DNA of 64,000 nt from Methyloversatilis sp. RAC08 (GCF_001713355.1 NZ_CP016448.1:3162001-3226000); one strand, 5' to 3'; numbered from the stretch's first letter, positions 20,100 through 28,392 are shown. Numbers and translations: made by a program. Notes: generated by a model not told the origin, from the letters alone.

Positions 20100-20176
20100 G
20101 CGCCCGATTCTGGCGTGACGCTGACGCAATGACAATGTGTCGGCGTCACGCATGACGATCCACCGCCCCGTAAAAC

Positions 20177-20923
20177 ATGTCGATTCCTGGTTTGCACGAA
20201 TGGCTGGATACCCCGCAGGGACAGTATGTCCAGCGTTGGGAGCACGCGCAGGTCGACGAAATGGTGGCCGATGTGTTCGGTTACAACGCGGTACAGATCG
20301 GCCTGCTGCAGCACGACTACCTGCGCGCAAACCGGATGCCGTTCAAGCTGTACAGCGACGATGCGCGCCCCGGCCCGTTGCCGGCGCTGGTGTGTGATCC
20401 CGTGCATCTGCCGTTTCCGGCCACCAGCATCGATCTGGTGGTGCTGCCGCATGTGCTCGAATTTGCTGCCGACCCGCACGCTGTGCTGCGAGAGGTGGAG
20501 CGCGTGCTGGTGCCGGAAGGCCAGGTGCTGGTGACCGGCTTCAATCCGTTCAGCCTGTGGGGCGCACGGCGGCGCCTGCAGGAACGCGATCCCTTTCCAT
20601 GGAATGGCGACTGGCTGTCGGTGCCGCGCCTGCGCGACTGGTTCAAGCTGCTCAACCTGGACACGCAGGCGGGCTGTTTCGGCTGCTACCGTCCGCCGGT
20701 ACGCAGCGAAAAATGGCTGGCGCGCTGGAGTTTCATCGAATCAGCCGGAGACCGCTGGTGGCCGTTTCTGGGTGGCGCCTATGTGCTGCAGGGTGTCAAG
20801 CGGGTGCATGGCATGCGCCTCATCACGCCGCAATGGAGCGACCGCCGCGCTGCCGCGCGGGCCGTGGCCAGCGTCGGCAGCGCCCGTCGCAATACCGTGC
20901 CGGACCGCAAGTTCGGTACCTGA
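20177..20923 (+). CDS. SAM-dependent methyltransferase, class I
   Basis: This 248-aa protein has a Methyltransf_11-like core: [20 protein letters not shown] (acidic loop and post-motif), then [20 protein letters not shown] and [16 protein letters not shown] canonical GxGxG motif I is not obvious, as in other members of this betaproteobacterial family encoded between gloB and rnhA. The substrate is unknown. It is 14 nt upstream of rnhA and likely co-transcribed with it. Confidence 0.85.
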   Translation: MSIPGLHEWLDTPQGQYVQRWEHAQVDEMVADVFGYNAVQIGLLQHDYLRANRMPFKLYSDDARPGPLPALVCDPVHLPFPATSIDLVVLPHVLEFAADPHAVLREVERVLVPEGQVLVTGFNPFSLWGARRRLQERDPFPWNGDWLSVPRLRDWFKLLNLDTQAGCFGCYRPPVRSEKWLARWSFIESAGDRWWPFLGGAYVLQGVKRVHGMRLITPQWSDRRAAARAVASVGSARRNTVPDRKFGT

Positions 20924-20937
20924 ACCTGGAGCAGATT

Positions 20938-21375
20938 TTGGACGATGTGATCATTTACACCGACGGTGCCTGCAGCGGCAACCCGGGCCCGGGCGGCTGG
21001 GGCGCGCTGCTCAAGTGCGGCGGCGTCGAGCGCGAACTGTCGGGTGGCGAGCGCGCGACCACGAACAACCGCATGGAACTGATGGCGGTGATCGAGGCGC
21101 TCAACGCACTGAAGAAGCCGGTGCGTGCCGTGGTCTACACCGATTCGCAATACGTGCAGAAGGGCATCAGCGAGTGGATACACGGCTGGAAGCGCAAGGG
21201 CTGGAGGACGGCTGGCGGCGATCCGGTCAAGAACGTCGACCTGTGGCAGGCGCTCGACGCGGCGGCGCGCGTGCATGAAGTCGAGTGGAAGTGGGTCAAG
21301 GGCCACGCAGGTCACCCTGAAAACGAGCGCGTCGACCGGCTCGCGCGCGACGCGATTCCCGCGCGCGGCGCGTAA
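20938..21375 (+). CDS. rnhA: Ribonuclease HI
   Basis: Ribonuclease HI cuts the RNA strand of RNA-DNA hybrids. The four acidic active-site residues are visible: [17 protein letters not shown] (Asp9), [13 protein letters not shown] (Glu), [13 protein letters not shown] (Asp) and [10 protein letters not shown] (Asp). The [17 protein letters not shown] loop holds the catalytic His. TTG at 20938 was chosen as the start because GGAG lies 6 nt upstream and the product (145 aa, [10 protein letters not shown]) fits family length. A longer frame runs into the methyltransferase gene without similarity. Confidence 0.94.
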   Translation: MDDVIIYTDGACSGNPGPGGWGALLKCGGVERELSGGERATTNNRMELMAVIEALNALKKPVRAVVYTDSQYVQKGISEWIHGWKRKGWRTAGGDPVKNVDLWQALDAAARVHEVEWKWVKGHAGHPENERVDRLARDAIPARGA

Positions 21376-21439
21376 GCGCGACGGCTGGCTGTAGAATGCG
21401 CGGCGCTGCAGTCCGACCTGTTTCCAGATTCCCCTTCCC

Positions 21440-22159
21440 ATGAAGCGCCAGATCATCCTCGATACCGAAACGACCGGGCTGGAATGGCAGAACGGCGACC
21501 GGCTGATCGAAATCGGCTGCGTCGAAATGGTCGGCCGCAAGCGTACCGGCCGGCAGTTTCATCGTTTCGTCAATCCGGAACGCGAGGTGCCGGAGGGGGC
21601 CGTCGCCATTCACGGCATCACGACCGAATTTCTTGCCGACAAGCCGAAATTCCGCGACGTGGCGGCCGAATTCGTCGATTTCGTGCGCGATGCCGAACTG
21701 GTCATCCACAACGCCGCCTTCGACGTCGGATTCATCGACAACGAACTGAATCTGATCGGGCTGCCGCTGCTGCGCACGATCACCAGCGGCCCGCCGATCG
21801 ACACCGTGCGCATGGCGCGCGACATGTTCCCCGGCAAGCGGGCCAACCTCGATGCACTGTGCGAGCGCTTCGGCATCGACAACACGCACCGTGAATTCCA
21901 TGGCGCGCTGCGCGATGCCGAACTGCTGGTGGAAGTCTATCTGGCGATGACGCGCGGTCAGGAAAGCCTGATCATCGATCTCGAACCGGATGCCGCAACA
22001 GTGCGCAGTGCCGCGCCGACGCGCGTTTCCGGTGCATTGCGCCGCGTGCAGGCGAGTGAGGCCGAGCGTTCGGAGCACGAACGCGTGCTGGCGGAGATCG
22101 ACAAGGCCAGCGGCGGCGCCACGGTATGGCGCGCCATCGAGCCGGTCACGCCGGCATGA
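21440..22159 (+). CDS. dnaQ: DNA polymerase III epsilon subunit (proofreading exonuclease)
   Basis: This 239-aa DEDDh 3'-5' exonuclease proofreads for the replicative polymerase. Active-site residues are in IILDTETTGLEW (Asp, Glu), VIHNAAFDVGFID (Asp) and HREFHGALRDAELL (His, Asp). The C-terminal segment (about 180-239) would bind the polymerase alpha subunit. A TAGAAT -10-like sequence at 21392-21397 suggests its own promoter after rnhA. The rnhA-dnaQ adjacency is conserved in many proteobacteria. Confidence 0.95.
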   Translation: MKRQIILDTETTGLEWQNGDRLIEIGCVEMVGRKRTGRQFHRFVNPEREVPEGAVAIHGITTEFLADKPKFRDVAAEFVDFVRDAELVIHNAAFDVGFIDNELNLIGLPLLRTITSGPPIDTVRMARDMFPGKRANLDALCERFGIDNTHREFHGALRDAELLVEVYLAMTRGQESLIIDLEPDAATVRSAAPTRVSGALRRVQASEAERSEHERVLAEIDKASGGATVWRAIEPVTPA

Positions 22160-22164
22160 ACATC

Positions 22165-22210
22165 GGGTCTGCCGGTACGTGCCGCCAGACCCTGCCGGGG
22201 CAGGTTTCTT
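22165..22210 (+). terminator. Possible terminator after dnaQ
   Basis: An inverted repeat GGGTCTG (22165-22171) / CAGACCC (22186-22192) overlaps a second short GC stem, CCTGC-CGGG-GCAGG, followed by TTTCTT. Either could end dnaQ transcription, but both stems are modest. Confidence 0.3.
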
Positions 22211-22293
22211 GCTTCGGCCTTCCCACATTTCCGGACGCTGCGCCAACCCGGCGCTGACGTACGGCGATGCATAACCATGACAGGAGACCCCGA

Positions 22294-23328
22294 ATGAGTG
22301 CGCAGAAAATTCCCGCCACCCTGATACCCGGCGACGGTATCGGCCCCGAAATCATGGACGCCGCGCTGGCTGCGCTGGATGCCGTCGGTGCGCCGTTCGA
22401 ATGGGATACCCAGCCGGCCGGCATGGGCGCGCTCAAGACGCATGGCGATCCGTTGCCGGAGGCGACGCTGGAAAGCATCCGCCGCACCCGGCTTGGCCTG
22501 AAAGGACCGCTGGAAACACCGGTCGGCGGCGGCTTCCGCTCGATCAATGTGCGCCTGCGCGAAGCTTTCAAGCTGTACGCCAACATCCGTCCGGCACGCA
22601 CGCTGATCCCCGGCGGTCGCTATGACAACATCGATCTGATCGTCTGCCGCGAAAACCTCGAAGGCCTGTACATGGGCTACGAGCACTTCATCCCGATCGA
22701 GGGCGACCCGCACGCGGTGGCGATGTCGACCGGCGTGAACACCCGCCAGGGTGCGCGCCACATCCTCGAATACGCGTTCGAACACGCGATCGCGCTCGGC
22801 CGCAAGAAGGTGACCGTGGTGCACAAGGCCAACATCATGAAGGCGCTGACCGGCATCTTCCTGGAGACCGCCGAACAGATGTACGAAGAGCGCTACAAGG
22901 GGCGCATCCAGTTTGAGCAGGTCATCGTCGACGCCTGCTGCATGAAGCTGGTGATGAATCCGTGGCAGTTCGACGTGCTGGTGACCACCAACCTGTTCGG
23001 CGACATCCTGTCCGATCTGACCGCCGGTCTGGTCGGTGGCCTGGGCATGGCGCCGGGTTCGAACATCGGCGCCGACGCGGCGATCTTCGAAGCCGTGCAT
23101 GGCTCGGCGCCGGACATCACCGGCAAGGGCATCGCCAATCCGACGGCGCTGGTGCTGGCGTCCGCGCTGATGCTCGACCACGTGAAACTGCAGGACATGG
23201 GTGACCGCATTCGCAAGGCGGTGTCGGATACGCTGAACATCGACAACGTGCGCACCGGTGATCTGGGTGGCAAGGCGACGACGAAGCAGTACACCGATGC
23301 CCTGGTCGCACGTATCCGCAACAGCTGA
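22294..23328 (+). CDS. Isocitrate dehydrogenase, NAD-type (IDH/IPMDH family)
   Basis: This 344-aa decarboxylating dehydrogenase probably converts isocitrate to 2-oxoglutarate in the TCA cycle. The substrate-binding segment GGGFRSINVRLREAFKLYAN has the Ser-Asn-Arg spacing of isocitrate dehydrogenases rather than LeuB. Further motifs are CRENLEGLYMGYEH, HKANIMKALTGIF and the metal-binding DACCMKLVMNPWQFDVL. The short length resembles mitochondrial-type NAD-IDH subunits, not the 416-aa E. coli enzyme. The start at 22294 has AGGAG 8 nt upstream. Homoisocitrate or other 3-hydroxyacid substrates cannot be excluded. Confidence 0.88.
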   Translation: MSAQKIPATLIPGDGIGPEIMDAALAALDAVGAPFEWDTQPAGMGALKTHGDPLPEATLESIRRTRLGLKGPLETPVGGGFRSINVRLREAFKLYANIRPARTLIPGGRYDNIDLIVCRENLEGLYMGYEHFIPIEGDPHAVAMSTGVNTRQGARHILEYAFEHAIALGRKKVTVVHKANIMKALTGIFLETAEQMYEERYKGRIQFEQVIVDACCMKLVMNPWQFDVLVTTNLFGDILSDLTAGLVGGLGMAPGSNIGADAAIFEAVHGSAPDITGKGIANPTALVLASALMLDHVKLQDMGDRIRKAVSDTLNIDNVRTGDLGGKATTKQYTDALVARIRNS

Positions 23329-23348
23329 TCGCTGTCGGAGCACAGATC

Positions 23349-23375
23349 CTGTGCGAGCGGTGGCCTTGCCTCGAT
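23349..23375 (+). repeat. Diverged REP element
   Basis: CCTGTGCGAGCGGTGGCC followed by TTGCCTCGATG is a mutated copy of the dominant REP, lying 39 bp upstream of the intact left REP of REPIN 4 in the same orientation. Confidence 0.65.
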
Positions 23376-23387
23376 GGGTGGACACCC

Positions 23388-23471
23388 TGTGGGAGCGGCG
23401 GCCTCGCCGCGATCGTGCAGCGACCGTCGTTGTGCGGAGTGCGTATCGCGGCGAGGCCGCCGCTCCCACAG
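23388..23471. repeat. REPIN 4
   Basis: The left REP (23388-23413) and its exact inverse (23445-23471) flank a spacer of about 31 bp. The element lies between the convergent isocitrate dehydrogenase and cytochrome c genes, and its right end continues into a 15-bp tandem array. Confidence 0.9.
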
Positions 23472-23587
23472 GAACAGCTCCCACAGGAACAGCTCCCACA
23501 GGAACAGCTCCCACAGGAACAGCTCCCACAGGAACAGCTCCCACAGGAACAGCTCCCACAGGAACAGCTCTCACAAGGGCTGCTCTC
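23468..23587. repeat. Tandem array of eight 15-bp units derived from the REP end
   Basis: Six perfect copies of ACAGGAACAGCTCCC, a seventh with one mismatch (ending CTCTC) and a degenerate eighth (ACAAGGGCTGCTCTC) run from 23468 to 23587. Each unit contains GCTCCCACAG, the outer 10 bp of the REP, plus a 5-bp spacer GAACA. The array starts exactly at the outer edge of the right REP. Confidence 0.95.
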
Positions 23588-23681
23588 ACTGAACTTCGGT
23601 CACCATTAAGCCGCGCAGATCCCGAATGCAGTGGCGAACGCTCCCGCAGTGTGCGTCTTCTCGGTCCGTGCCGCCGGGCAC

Positions 23682-24965
23682 TCAGCGCAGGTTGCCGCGG
23701 TAGCGCTGCACGTCGATCACGCTGACCGGGCTTGCGGCATTGCTCCAGCTGCCGCGGATGTGTGACACGACCAGCGCGATGTCTTCGTCGCTCAGGCTGG
23801 CGGCAAACGGCGGCATGCCGAAGGGACGCGGATTGCCTTTCGTGGCGGGGGCAAAGCCACCGCCGAGCACGATGCGCAGCGGATTGGCCGGCGGGTCCAG
23901 CGTCACCGCGCGGTTGCCGTCGAGCGCCGGGTAGAAGTTGCCTGCGCCTTCACCGCCTTCGCCATGGCAGCCTGCGCAATGGTCGGCATACAACTGCGCT
24001 GCGCGGACGCGCTGCGCATCGTCGAGCGCGAGGGCCCTGCTGGCGACGGTCATCGACGACGTCGAAGGCAAGGCCTGCAGATAGGTCGCCATCGCGTCCA
24101 GATCACTTGCCGTCAGATATTGAGTGCTGCCGTACACCACCTCGGCCATCGGACCGGCGACCGATGCGTCGCGCGTGACGCCGTCGCGCAGTAGCGCGAT
24201 CACGTCGTCGCGTTTCCAGTCCTGCACGCCCGCCTCGTGCGGTGAGGCCAGCGACGGCGCATACCAGTTCTGGCCGGCCAGCAGTCCGCCGGCCAGCTTG
24301 TCCGCGTCTTCGCTGGCGCCCAGCGCGTTGCGTGGTGCATGGCACGCGCTGCAGTGGCCGAGCCCTTGCACCAGATAGGCGCCGCGGTTCCAGGCTGCGG
24401 ATTGCGACGCGTCGGCCTGGAATACGGCCGGCTTGAAGTACAGCGCCCGCCAGGCGGCCAGCGCAGTCTGCGAGTCGTACGGGAAGCGCAGCACGTGCGG
24501 CCGACCGGCTTGCTGCGTCGCCGGCAGCGTTTGCAGATAGGCCCACAGCGCGTCCGAATCTTCGCGCGTGACGTGGGTGTAGCTCGTGTAGGGAAAGGCC
24601 GGGTAGAGCAGTCGGCCGTCGCGCGCGCGACCTTCGTGCAGCGCCCGCCAGAAGTCGTCGGCCGTCCAGCGGCCGAGACCGGTGTCGGGGTCGGGGGTGA
24701 GATTGCTGGTGTAGAACGTGCCGAACGCGGTGTCGATGGCGCGCCCGCCGGCCCAGGGCTTGCCGCCGCGCGCGCTGTGGCAGGCCATGCAGTTGCCGGC
24801 GCGCGCCAGATACTCGCCGCGTGCGACGAGTTCGGCCGGCGGCGCGAAGGAGCGGGATGCATCGGCAACCGGGGGCGTGTCCGGATCGGCGTCACGACCG
24901 GTCGACCACCAGGCAAGTGCCACCAGAAGCGTGAGCAGCGGAAGTATCAGTGCAGCGCGCTTCAT
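23682..24965 (-). CDS. Tri-haem cytochrome c, alcohol/gluconate dehydrogenase subunit type
   Basis: This 427-aa exported protein has three CxxCH haem sites: CMACH (residues 59-63), CSACH (mid-protein) and CAGCH (about residue 325). An N-terminal hydrophobic segment (LILPLLTLLVALAWW) serves as signal or anchor. The three-haem layout, and sequences such as GRAIDTAFGTFYTSNLTPDP, match the membrane cytochrome subunit of alcohol, gluconate or aldehyde dehydrogenases, which pass electrons to quinone or oxidase. No dehydrogenase subunit gene is adjacent, so its electron donor is unknown. Its ATG overlaps the stop of the upstream c4-type cytochrome gene (ATGA), so the two form one unit. Confidence 0.92.
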   Translation of the reverse strand: MKRAALILPLLTLLVALAWWSTGRDADPDTPPVADASRSFAPPAELVARGEYLARAGNCMACHSARGGKPWAGGRAIDTAFGTFYTSNLTPDPDTGLGRWTADDFWRALHEGRARDGRLLYPAFPYTSYTHVTREDSDALWAYLQTLPATQQAGRPHVLRFPYDSQTALAAWRALYFKPAVFQADASQSAAWNRGAYLVQGLGHCSACHAPRNALGASEDADKLAGGLLAGQNWYAPSLASPHEAGVQDWKRDDVIALLRDGVTRDASVAGPMAEVVYGSTQYLTASDLDAMATYLQALPSTSSMTVASRALALDDAQRVRAAQLYADHCAGCHGEGGEGAGNFYPALDGNRAVTLDPPANPLRIVLGGGFAPATKGNPRPFGMPPFAASLSDEDIALVVSHIRGSWSNAASPVSVIDVQRYRGNLR

Positions 24966-25711
24966 CGTGCGGCTCCATCCGCTGTCTGCGAGGCCGGCAC
25001 GCCACCGCAGCGTATCGGCAGCTCGCGTGCCGGCATGGCCGCAGGCTTGGCGCCAGGCGGCACCGTTTGCGCGGCCAGCCATTGCGACACCGCGCCGATG
25101 TCGTCGGCGCTCAGCTGCTTGACGATCTGTGCCATGCAGTCCGGCGCATGCGCCTGGCGGATGCCGCTTTTCCAGGCGCTCAGCTGGGCGGCCAGATAGT
25201 CGCGCGGCAGGCCGATCAGGCCCGGAATCGCGGGCGCCACACCCATCAGCGGGTCGCCATGGCAGCTGGCGCAAGCTGGCAGGTCACGCGCCGGATCACC
25301 TTCGCGCACCAGTTTTTCGCCGCGGGTGAGCGCTGCATTGGGGCCGGTGGCACGCACGGCCGGGTAGGGCAGGTCGAGCGCTGCGAAGTGGTCGGCCATG
25401 TCGCGCAGGTAGTCATCGCCGAGCGTCTGCAGCAGTTCCGACATCAAGGGGTACTGGCGGCGACCATCGCGGAAGTTCAGCAGCTGATTGTGCAGATAGC
25501 CGGCCGGCTTTCCGGCGATGCGCGGGTAGTAGCCGTCCGGGCCGGCGCGGCCTTCGGCGCCGTGACAGCCGGTACAGGCGAGCACGCGCTGCGCCATCGT
25601 GTCTTCGACGAGGGGTGCGGCAAGTGCCGAAAAGGACAGCACGGCGCAGCAGGTGAGCAGCGAGCGCCGCACCGGCAGGCGGGCAGGGCGGGATTCAGAC
25701 AGACTTTTCAT
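24962..25711 (-). CDS. Di-haem cytochrome c (c4-like)
   Basis: This 249-aa exported protein has two CxxCH sites, CTGCHGAEGRAG and CASCHGDPLMG, in two similar halves, as in cytochrome c4. Likely axial Met ligands are in YPLMSELLQTL and related positions. The N-terminus has Arg residues followed by a hydrophobic stretch ending in ALAAP. The start MKSLSESRPARLPVRRSLLT was chosen for family length; a longer frame runs upstream without similarity. It would carry electrons in the periplasm together with the downstream tri-haem protein. An NtrC-like palindrome lies about 65 bp upstream (25775-25791). Confidence 0.88.
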   Translation of the reverse strand: MKSLSESRPARLPVRRSLLTCCAVLSFSALAAPLVEDTMAQRVLACTGCHGAEGRAGPDGYYPRIAGKPAGYLHNQLLNFRDGRRQYPLMSELLQTLGDDYLRDMADHFAALDLPYPAVRATGPNAALTRGEKLVREGDPARDLPACASCHGDPLMGVAPAIPGLIGLPRDYLAAQLSAWKSGIRQAHAPDCMAQIVKQLSADDIGAVSQWLAAQTVPPGAKPAAMPARELPIRCGGVPASQTADGAAR

Positions 25712-25774
25712 CGGAGCGGTGAGTCGGGCACACAGGAGGCGGTGAAGCCGGATGATAAGGGCCGCGCCCCGATA

Positions 25775-25791
25775 TGCACGGTTATGGTGCA
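25775..25791. promoter_or_regulatory. NtrC-like palindrome upstream of the cytochrome pair
   Basis: TGCACG-GTTAT-GGTGCA matches the NtrC-binding pattern TGCACC-N5-GGTGCA at 11 of 12 positions and shares GTTATGGTGCAA with the stronger site at 50104-50122. No sigma-54 promoter is visible between it and the cytochrome start, so function is doubtful. Confidence 0.3.
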
Positions 25792-25814
25792 ATGCCGCGC
25801 GCCCGCCGACGCGA

Positions 25815-26303
25815 TCAGAGCCGGCGGATCTTCTGCAGCAGCGCGCTGGTCGAGCGCTCGTGCTCGAAGGCGATGGATTCGACCCGGCCGCCCCAAGCGA
25901 GCACTTCGCGCGCGCCGACGATGCGGTCGATCGGCCAGTCGCCGCCCTTGACCAGCACTTCGGGGCGACAGGCGAGGATGAGCTCGAGCGGGGTATCGGC
26001 GTCGAACCAGGTGACCAGGCTGACCGATTCAAGTGCGGCGATCACGGCTGCGCGGTCTTCCAGCGGATTGACCGGACGATCATCACCCTTGCCGAGCTGG
26101 CGTACCGACGCATCGGTGTTCAATGCCACGATCAGCGAGCCACCGAGCGCGCGCGCCTGCGCCAGGCAGGTCACGTGACCGCGATGCAGGATGTCGAAGC
26201 AACCGTTGGTGAATACCCGAGGTCCGGGCAGATCGACAGCGCGCGCCGACAGATCGGCCGGCGCGCACAGTTTGCGTTCGAAGGCCGGTAGTCCGCCGTG
26301 CAT
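25815..26303 (-). CDS. rfaE2: D-glycero-beta-D-manno-heptose 1-phosphate adenylyltransferase
   Basis: This 162-aa nucleotidyltransferase corresponds to the C-terminal half of E. coli HldE. It would transfer AMP to heptose 1-phosphate for LPS inner core synthesis. The motif FTNGCFDILHRGHVTCLAQA contains the HxGH site, and STSALLQKIR near the C-terminus matches the ISTS/T motif. Betaproteobacteria often have separate kinase and adenylyltransferase genes, which fits. Its ATG shares one base with the stop of the upstream ferritin-like gene (TGATG), indicating coupling. The kinase gene is not in this window. Confidence 0.9.
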   Translation of the reverse strand: MHGGLPAFERKLCAPADLSARAVDLPGPRVFTNGCFDILHRGHVTCLAQARALGGSLIVALNTDASVRQLGKGDDRPVNPLEDRAAVIAALESVSLVTWFDADTPLELILACRPEVLVKGGDWPIDRIVGAREVLAWGGRVESIAFEHERSTSALLQKIRRL

Positions 26304-27133
26304 CAAGCAGCCGTGGCGAACTGCTTGCGGAAGCGGTTCAGGTCGCTGATGGTCTTGAAACTTTCGCCGAACAGCGAACTGAGATTGCGCAGGATGCCGC
26401 CGATGACGCGCGCTTCGCAATCCTTGTCGAAACGGATCTGCTGGTCCAGCCAGTGCTCGAGCCAGTCAGGGTCGGGCAGGCGGGACTGTATGGTGTCGCG
26501 CGGGTAAAGGTCTTTGCTGACATGCAGATTGGTCGGGTGCAGCGGCTTGCCGGCGCGCCCACTGGCTGCCATCAGCATGCCGATCTTTGAAAAGGCCGCG
26601 CGCGCCGTGTCGCCGGTGCGCTCGATCGCGCGCTTCATGTACTTCAGATAGGCGCCACCATGCCGTGCCTCGTCGCGCGACAGCAGGCCGTAGATGTGCT
26701 TGATGACCGGCTCGGTGTGCCATTCCGACGCACGGCGGTACCACTGGGTCAGCCGGACTTCGCCGCAGAAATGCAGCATCAGCGTTTCCAGTGCCGGTGC
26801 GGGATCGAATTCGAAGCGCACCTCGTGCAGTTCCTGCTCGGTCGGCGACAGGTCGGGCCGGAAGCGGCGCAAATATTCCAGCAGCACCAGCGAATGCTTC
26901 TGCTCCTCGTAGAACCACACTGACATGAAGGCGCAGAAGTCGGAGTCGTCGCGGTTGTCGCGCAGGAACATTTCGGTTGCCGGCAGCGCCGACCACTCGG
27001 TGATGGCATTCATCTTGATGGTCAGCGCCTGCTCGTCCGACAGCAGCGACGCATCGAAACCGTCCCAAGGCACGTCCTTGTCCATGTCCCAGCGGGCGGA
27101 TTCGAGTGACTTGAACAGTTCGGGGTAGAGCAT
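26303..27133 (-). CDS. Ferritin-like diiron protein, acyl-ACP desaturase-related
   Basis: This 276-aa helical protein has the carboxylate-bridged diiron pattern: ITEWSAL (Glu), WFYEEQKHS (ExxH), FCGEVRLTQWYRR (Glu) and SRDEARHGGAYL (ExxH). This is the ferritin-like fold related to acyl-ACP desaturases and similar oxygen-activating enzymes. The substrate is unknown. The start MLYPELFKSLES was chosen for its perfect GAGGAG site 7 nt upstream; a start eight codons earlier lacks one. A TAAAAT -10-like element on this strand lies at 27158-27163. It is translationally coupled to rfaE2 downstream. Confidence 0.82.
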   Translation of the reverse strand: MLYPELFKSLESARWDMDKDVPWDGFDASLLSDEQALTIKMNAITEWSALPATEMFLRDNRDDSDFCAFMSVWFYEEQKHSLVLLEYLRRFRPDLSPTEQELHEVRFEFDPAPALETLMLHFCGEVRLTQWYRRASEWHTEPVIKHIYGLLSRDEARHGGAYLKYMKRAIERTGDTARAAFSKIGMLMAASGRAGKPLHPTNLHVSKDLYPRDTIQSRLPDPDWLEHWLDQQIRFDKDCEARVIGGILRNLSSLFGESFKTISDLNRFRKQFATAA

Positions 27134-27348
27134 GGGCTGGCTCCTCGGAAAAACCACATTTTACGCGAGCACAAGTCAGCATGATGAATGCTGTGCATGT
27201 ACGACCGGTCAGATCAAACCACGTTCAGCAAGTCGCCGTTTAATGAAATAGACGGAAAAATGGGCCGTTATCGGGCCTGAGCGGCGTACCTGGCGCATAT
27301 TCAGGAGAAATTCCCGGCCGACTTGCGCTCGCCGGGCGAATCCGGAAC

Positions 27349-28299
27349 TCAGTTGATGGCTGCGATCGGTGGATCCGGCAGCCTTGCCGCGCGCCACTCG
27401 GCCAATGCCTCGGGCACGCTGCGGATGGCACCGATGACGGATACGCCAGGGATGCCTGCCAGTCGCTCGTGCGCGCCTGCTCCACCGACCCAGATATCCA
27501 CCGTGTCCGGCAGTGAATCGCGCAGGGTGCGAACGCCGGCAAGTGCCTGGCGCAACGGATAGGCGGCACTGAACGAGAGCGCCACGATGTCGGCCGCCGA
27601 TGTCAGGGCCGACGTGCGGATGTCGGTCAGCGGCATGCGGGGCCCGAGCGAACAGCATTGCGCGCCTTCGGAGGCCAGCATCACCTCCACCATCAGCAGC
27701 CCGAGGCCGTGCTCTTCCTCCGGCAATGTGGTCAGAAGGACGCGCGGCGGCGCAGCCGGACGGGTGTAATTGGCGAGGGTGCCACGCAGGAAGCTCTGCA
27801 CCTGCTCGGTGTAGAAATGTTCTTCCGGTACGCCGAGTTCGCCACGTATCCAGGCTTCGCCGATGACCACGTTGAGCGGCGCGACCAGATCCGACACCAG
27901 CGCCTGCAGCCCGCGTTCTAGCAGGCTGCGCTGAAACAGGCCGCGCAGCGCCGGCACATCGTGGCGCCGTATCGCCGCAAGTACCTCATCCGTCGGCACA
28001 CCGCCATCCGGCGCGACCGGCGTGCTTGCCTCGCGTTCGGCCTCGACAATCCGCTGCAGATCCGCCTCGCTGGCGGCCAGCAGCTTGCCTGGCCGCCAGC
28101 CTTGGTCGATCAATCTACGGATCAGGCGCAACCGATTGACGTCTTCCTGCGTATACAGACGCTCACCCGCTTCATCGCGGACAGGCTGAGGAAACCCATA
28201 ACGCCTTTCCCACACCCGCAACGTGTCTTTGGGAAGGCCTGTTTCGCGTTCGACGGCACTGATCGACATCCGACCGGATCCGTTGGTGTCATGTTTCAT
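27349..28299 (-). CDS. MerR-family regulator with B12-binding domain (CarH/LitR-type photoreceptor)
   Basis: This 316-aa protein has a MerR winged helix (residues 11-75: MSISAVERETGLPKDTLRVW, then ERRYGFP) and a C-terminal cobalamin-sensing module. The helical subdomain carries Trp150-x9-Glu160-His161, the signature that caps adenosylcobalamin in CarH. The Rossmann subdomain has EEHGLG (ExHxxG, His197 as cobalt ligand), the matching LGPRMPLTDI, a Ser in ALSFSAAYP and the GG of IWVGGAGA. In this family, dark adenosylcobalamin-bound protein represses, and light breaks the Co-C bond and releases DNA. It is divergent from the lipid-modification cluster. A perfect palindrome abuts its start codon, suggesting autoregulation. 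Light sensing is inferred from family features. Confidence 0.92.
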   Translation of the reverse strand: MKHDTNGSGRMSISAVERETGLPKDTLRVWERRYGFPQPVRDEAGERLYTQEDVNRLRLIRRLIDQGWRPGKLLAASEADLQRIVEAEREASTPVAPDGGVPTDEVLAAIRRHDVPALRGLFQRSLLERGLQALVSDLVAPLNVVIGEAWIRGELGVPEEHFYTEQVQSFLRGTLANYTRPAAPPRVLLTTLPEEEHGLGLLMVEVMLASEGAQCCSLGPRMPLTDIRTSALTSAADIVALSFSAAYPLRQALAGVRTLRDSLPDTVDIWVGGAGAHERLAGIPGVSVIGAIRSVPEALAEWRAARLPDPPIAAIN

Positions 28300-28300
28300 A

Positions 28301-28313
28301 TTGTCCTGGACAA
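28301..28313. promoter_or_regulatory. Operator O1 of the MerR/B12 regulator
   Basis: TTGTCC-T-GGACAA is a perfect 13-bp palindrome immediately upstream of the regulator start codon and 4 bp upstream of the -35 of the divergent promoter. It shares its six-base arms with O2 (28362-28378), 63 bp away centre to centre, about six helical turns. Confidence 0.75.
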
Positions 28314-28317
28314 ACCA

Positions 28318-28346
28318 TTGACACGGCGTTCATTGCACCCTAGATT
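28318..28346 (+). promoter_or_regulatory. Sigma-70 promoter of the lipid-modification cluster
   Basis: TTGACA (28318-28323), 17 bp, TAGATT (28341-28346): the -35 is perfect and the -10 matches 4 of 6. The transcript would start near 28353, between operators O1 and O2. On the opposite strand TGGACA (28365-28370), 17 bp and TAATCT (28342-28347) could be the regulator's own promoter, overlapping face to face. Confidence 0.7.
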
Positions 28347-28361
28347 AAGAGTGACATATAG

Positions 28362-28378
28362 TTTTGTCCAGGACAAAA
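28362..28378. promoter_or_regulatory. Operator O2 of the MerR/B12 regulator
   Basis: TTTTGTCC-A-GGACAAAA is a perfect 17-bp palindrome just downstream of the predicted start of the rightward transcript. A bound repressor would block elongation or early transcription, and its right half overlaps the likely -35 of the divergent regulator gene. Confidence 0.8.
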
Positions 28379-28392
28379 TTGGGGGATCAGTC

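Noticed and set aside
23468-23587. CRISPR array
   Set aside because: The units are only 15 bp, directly joined, with no spacers and no cas genes; they derive from the REP end.
27209-27348. Intrinsic terminator after the MerR/B12 regulator gene
   Set aside because: Only 4-bp GC stems were found near the T-rich stretch; not enough to call.
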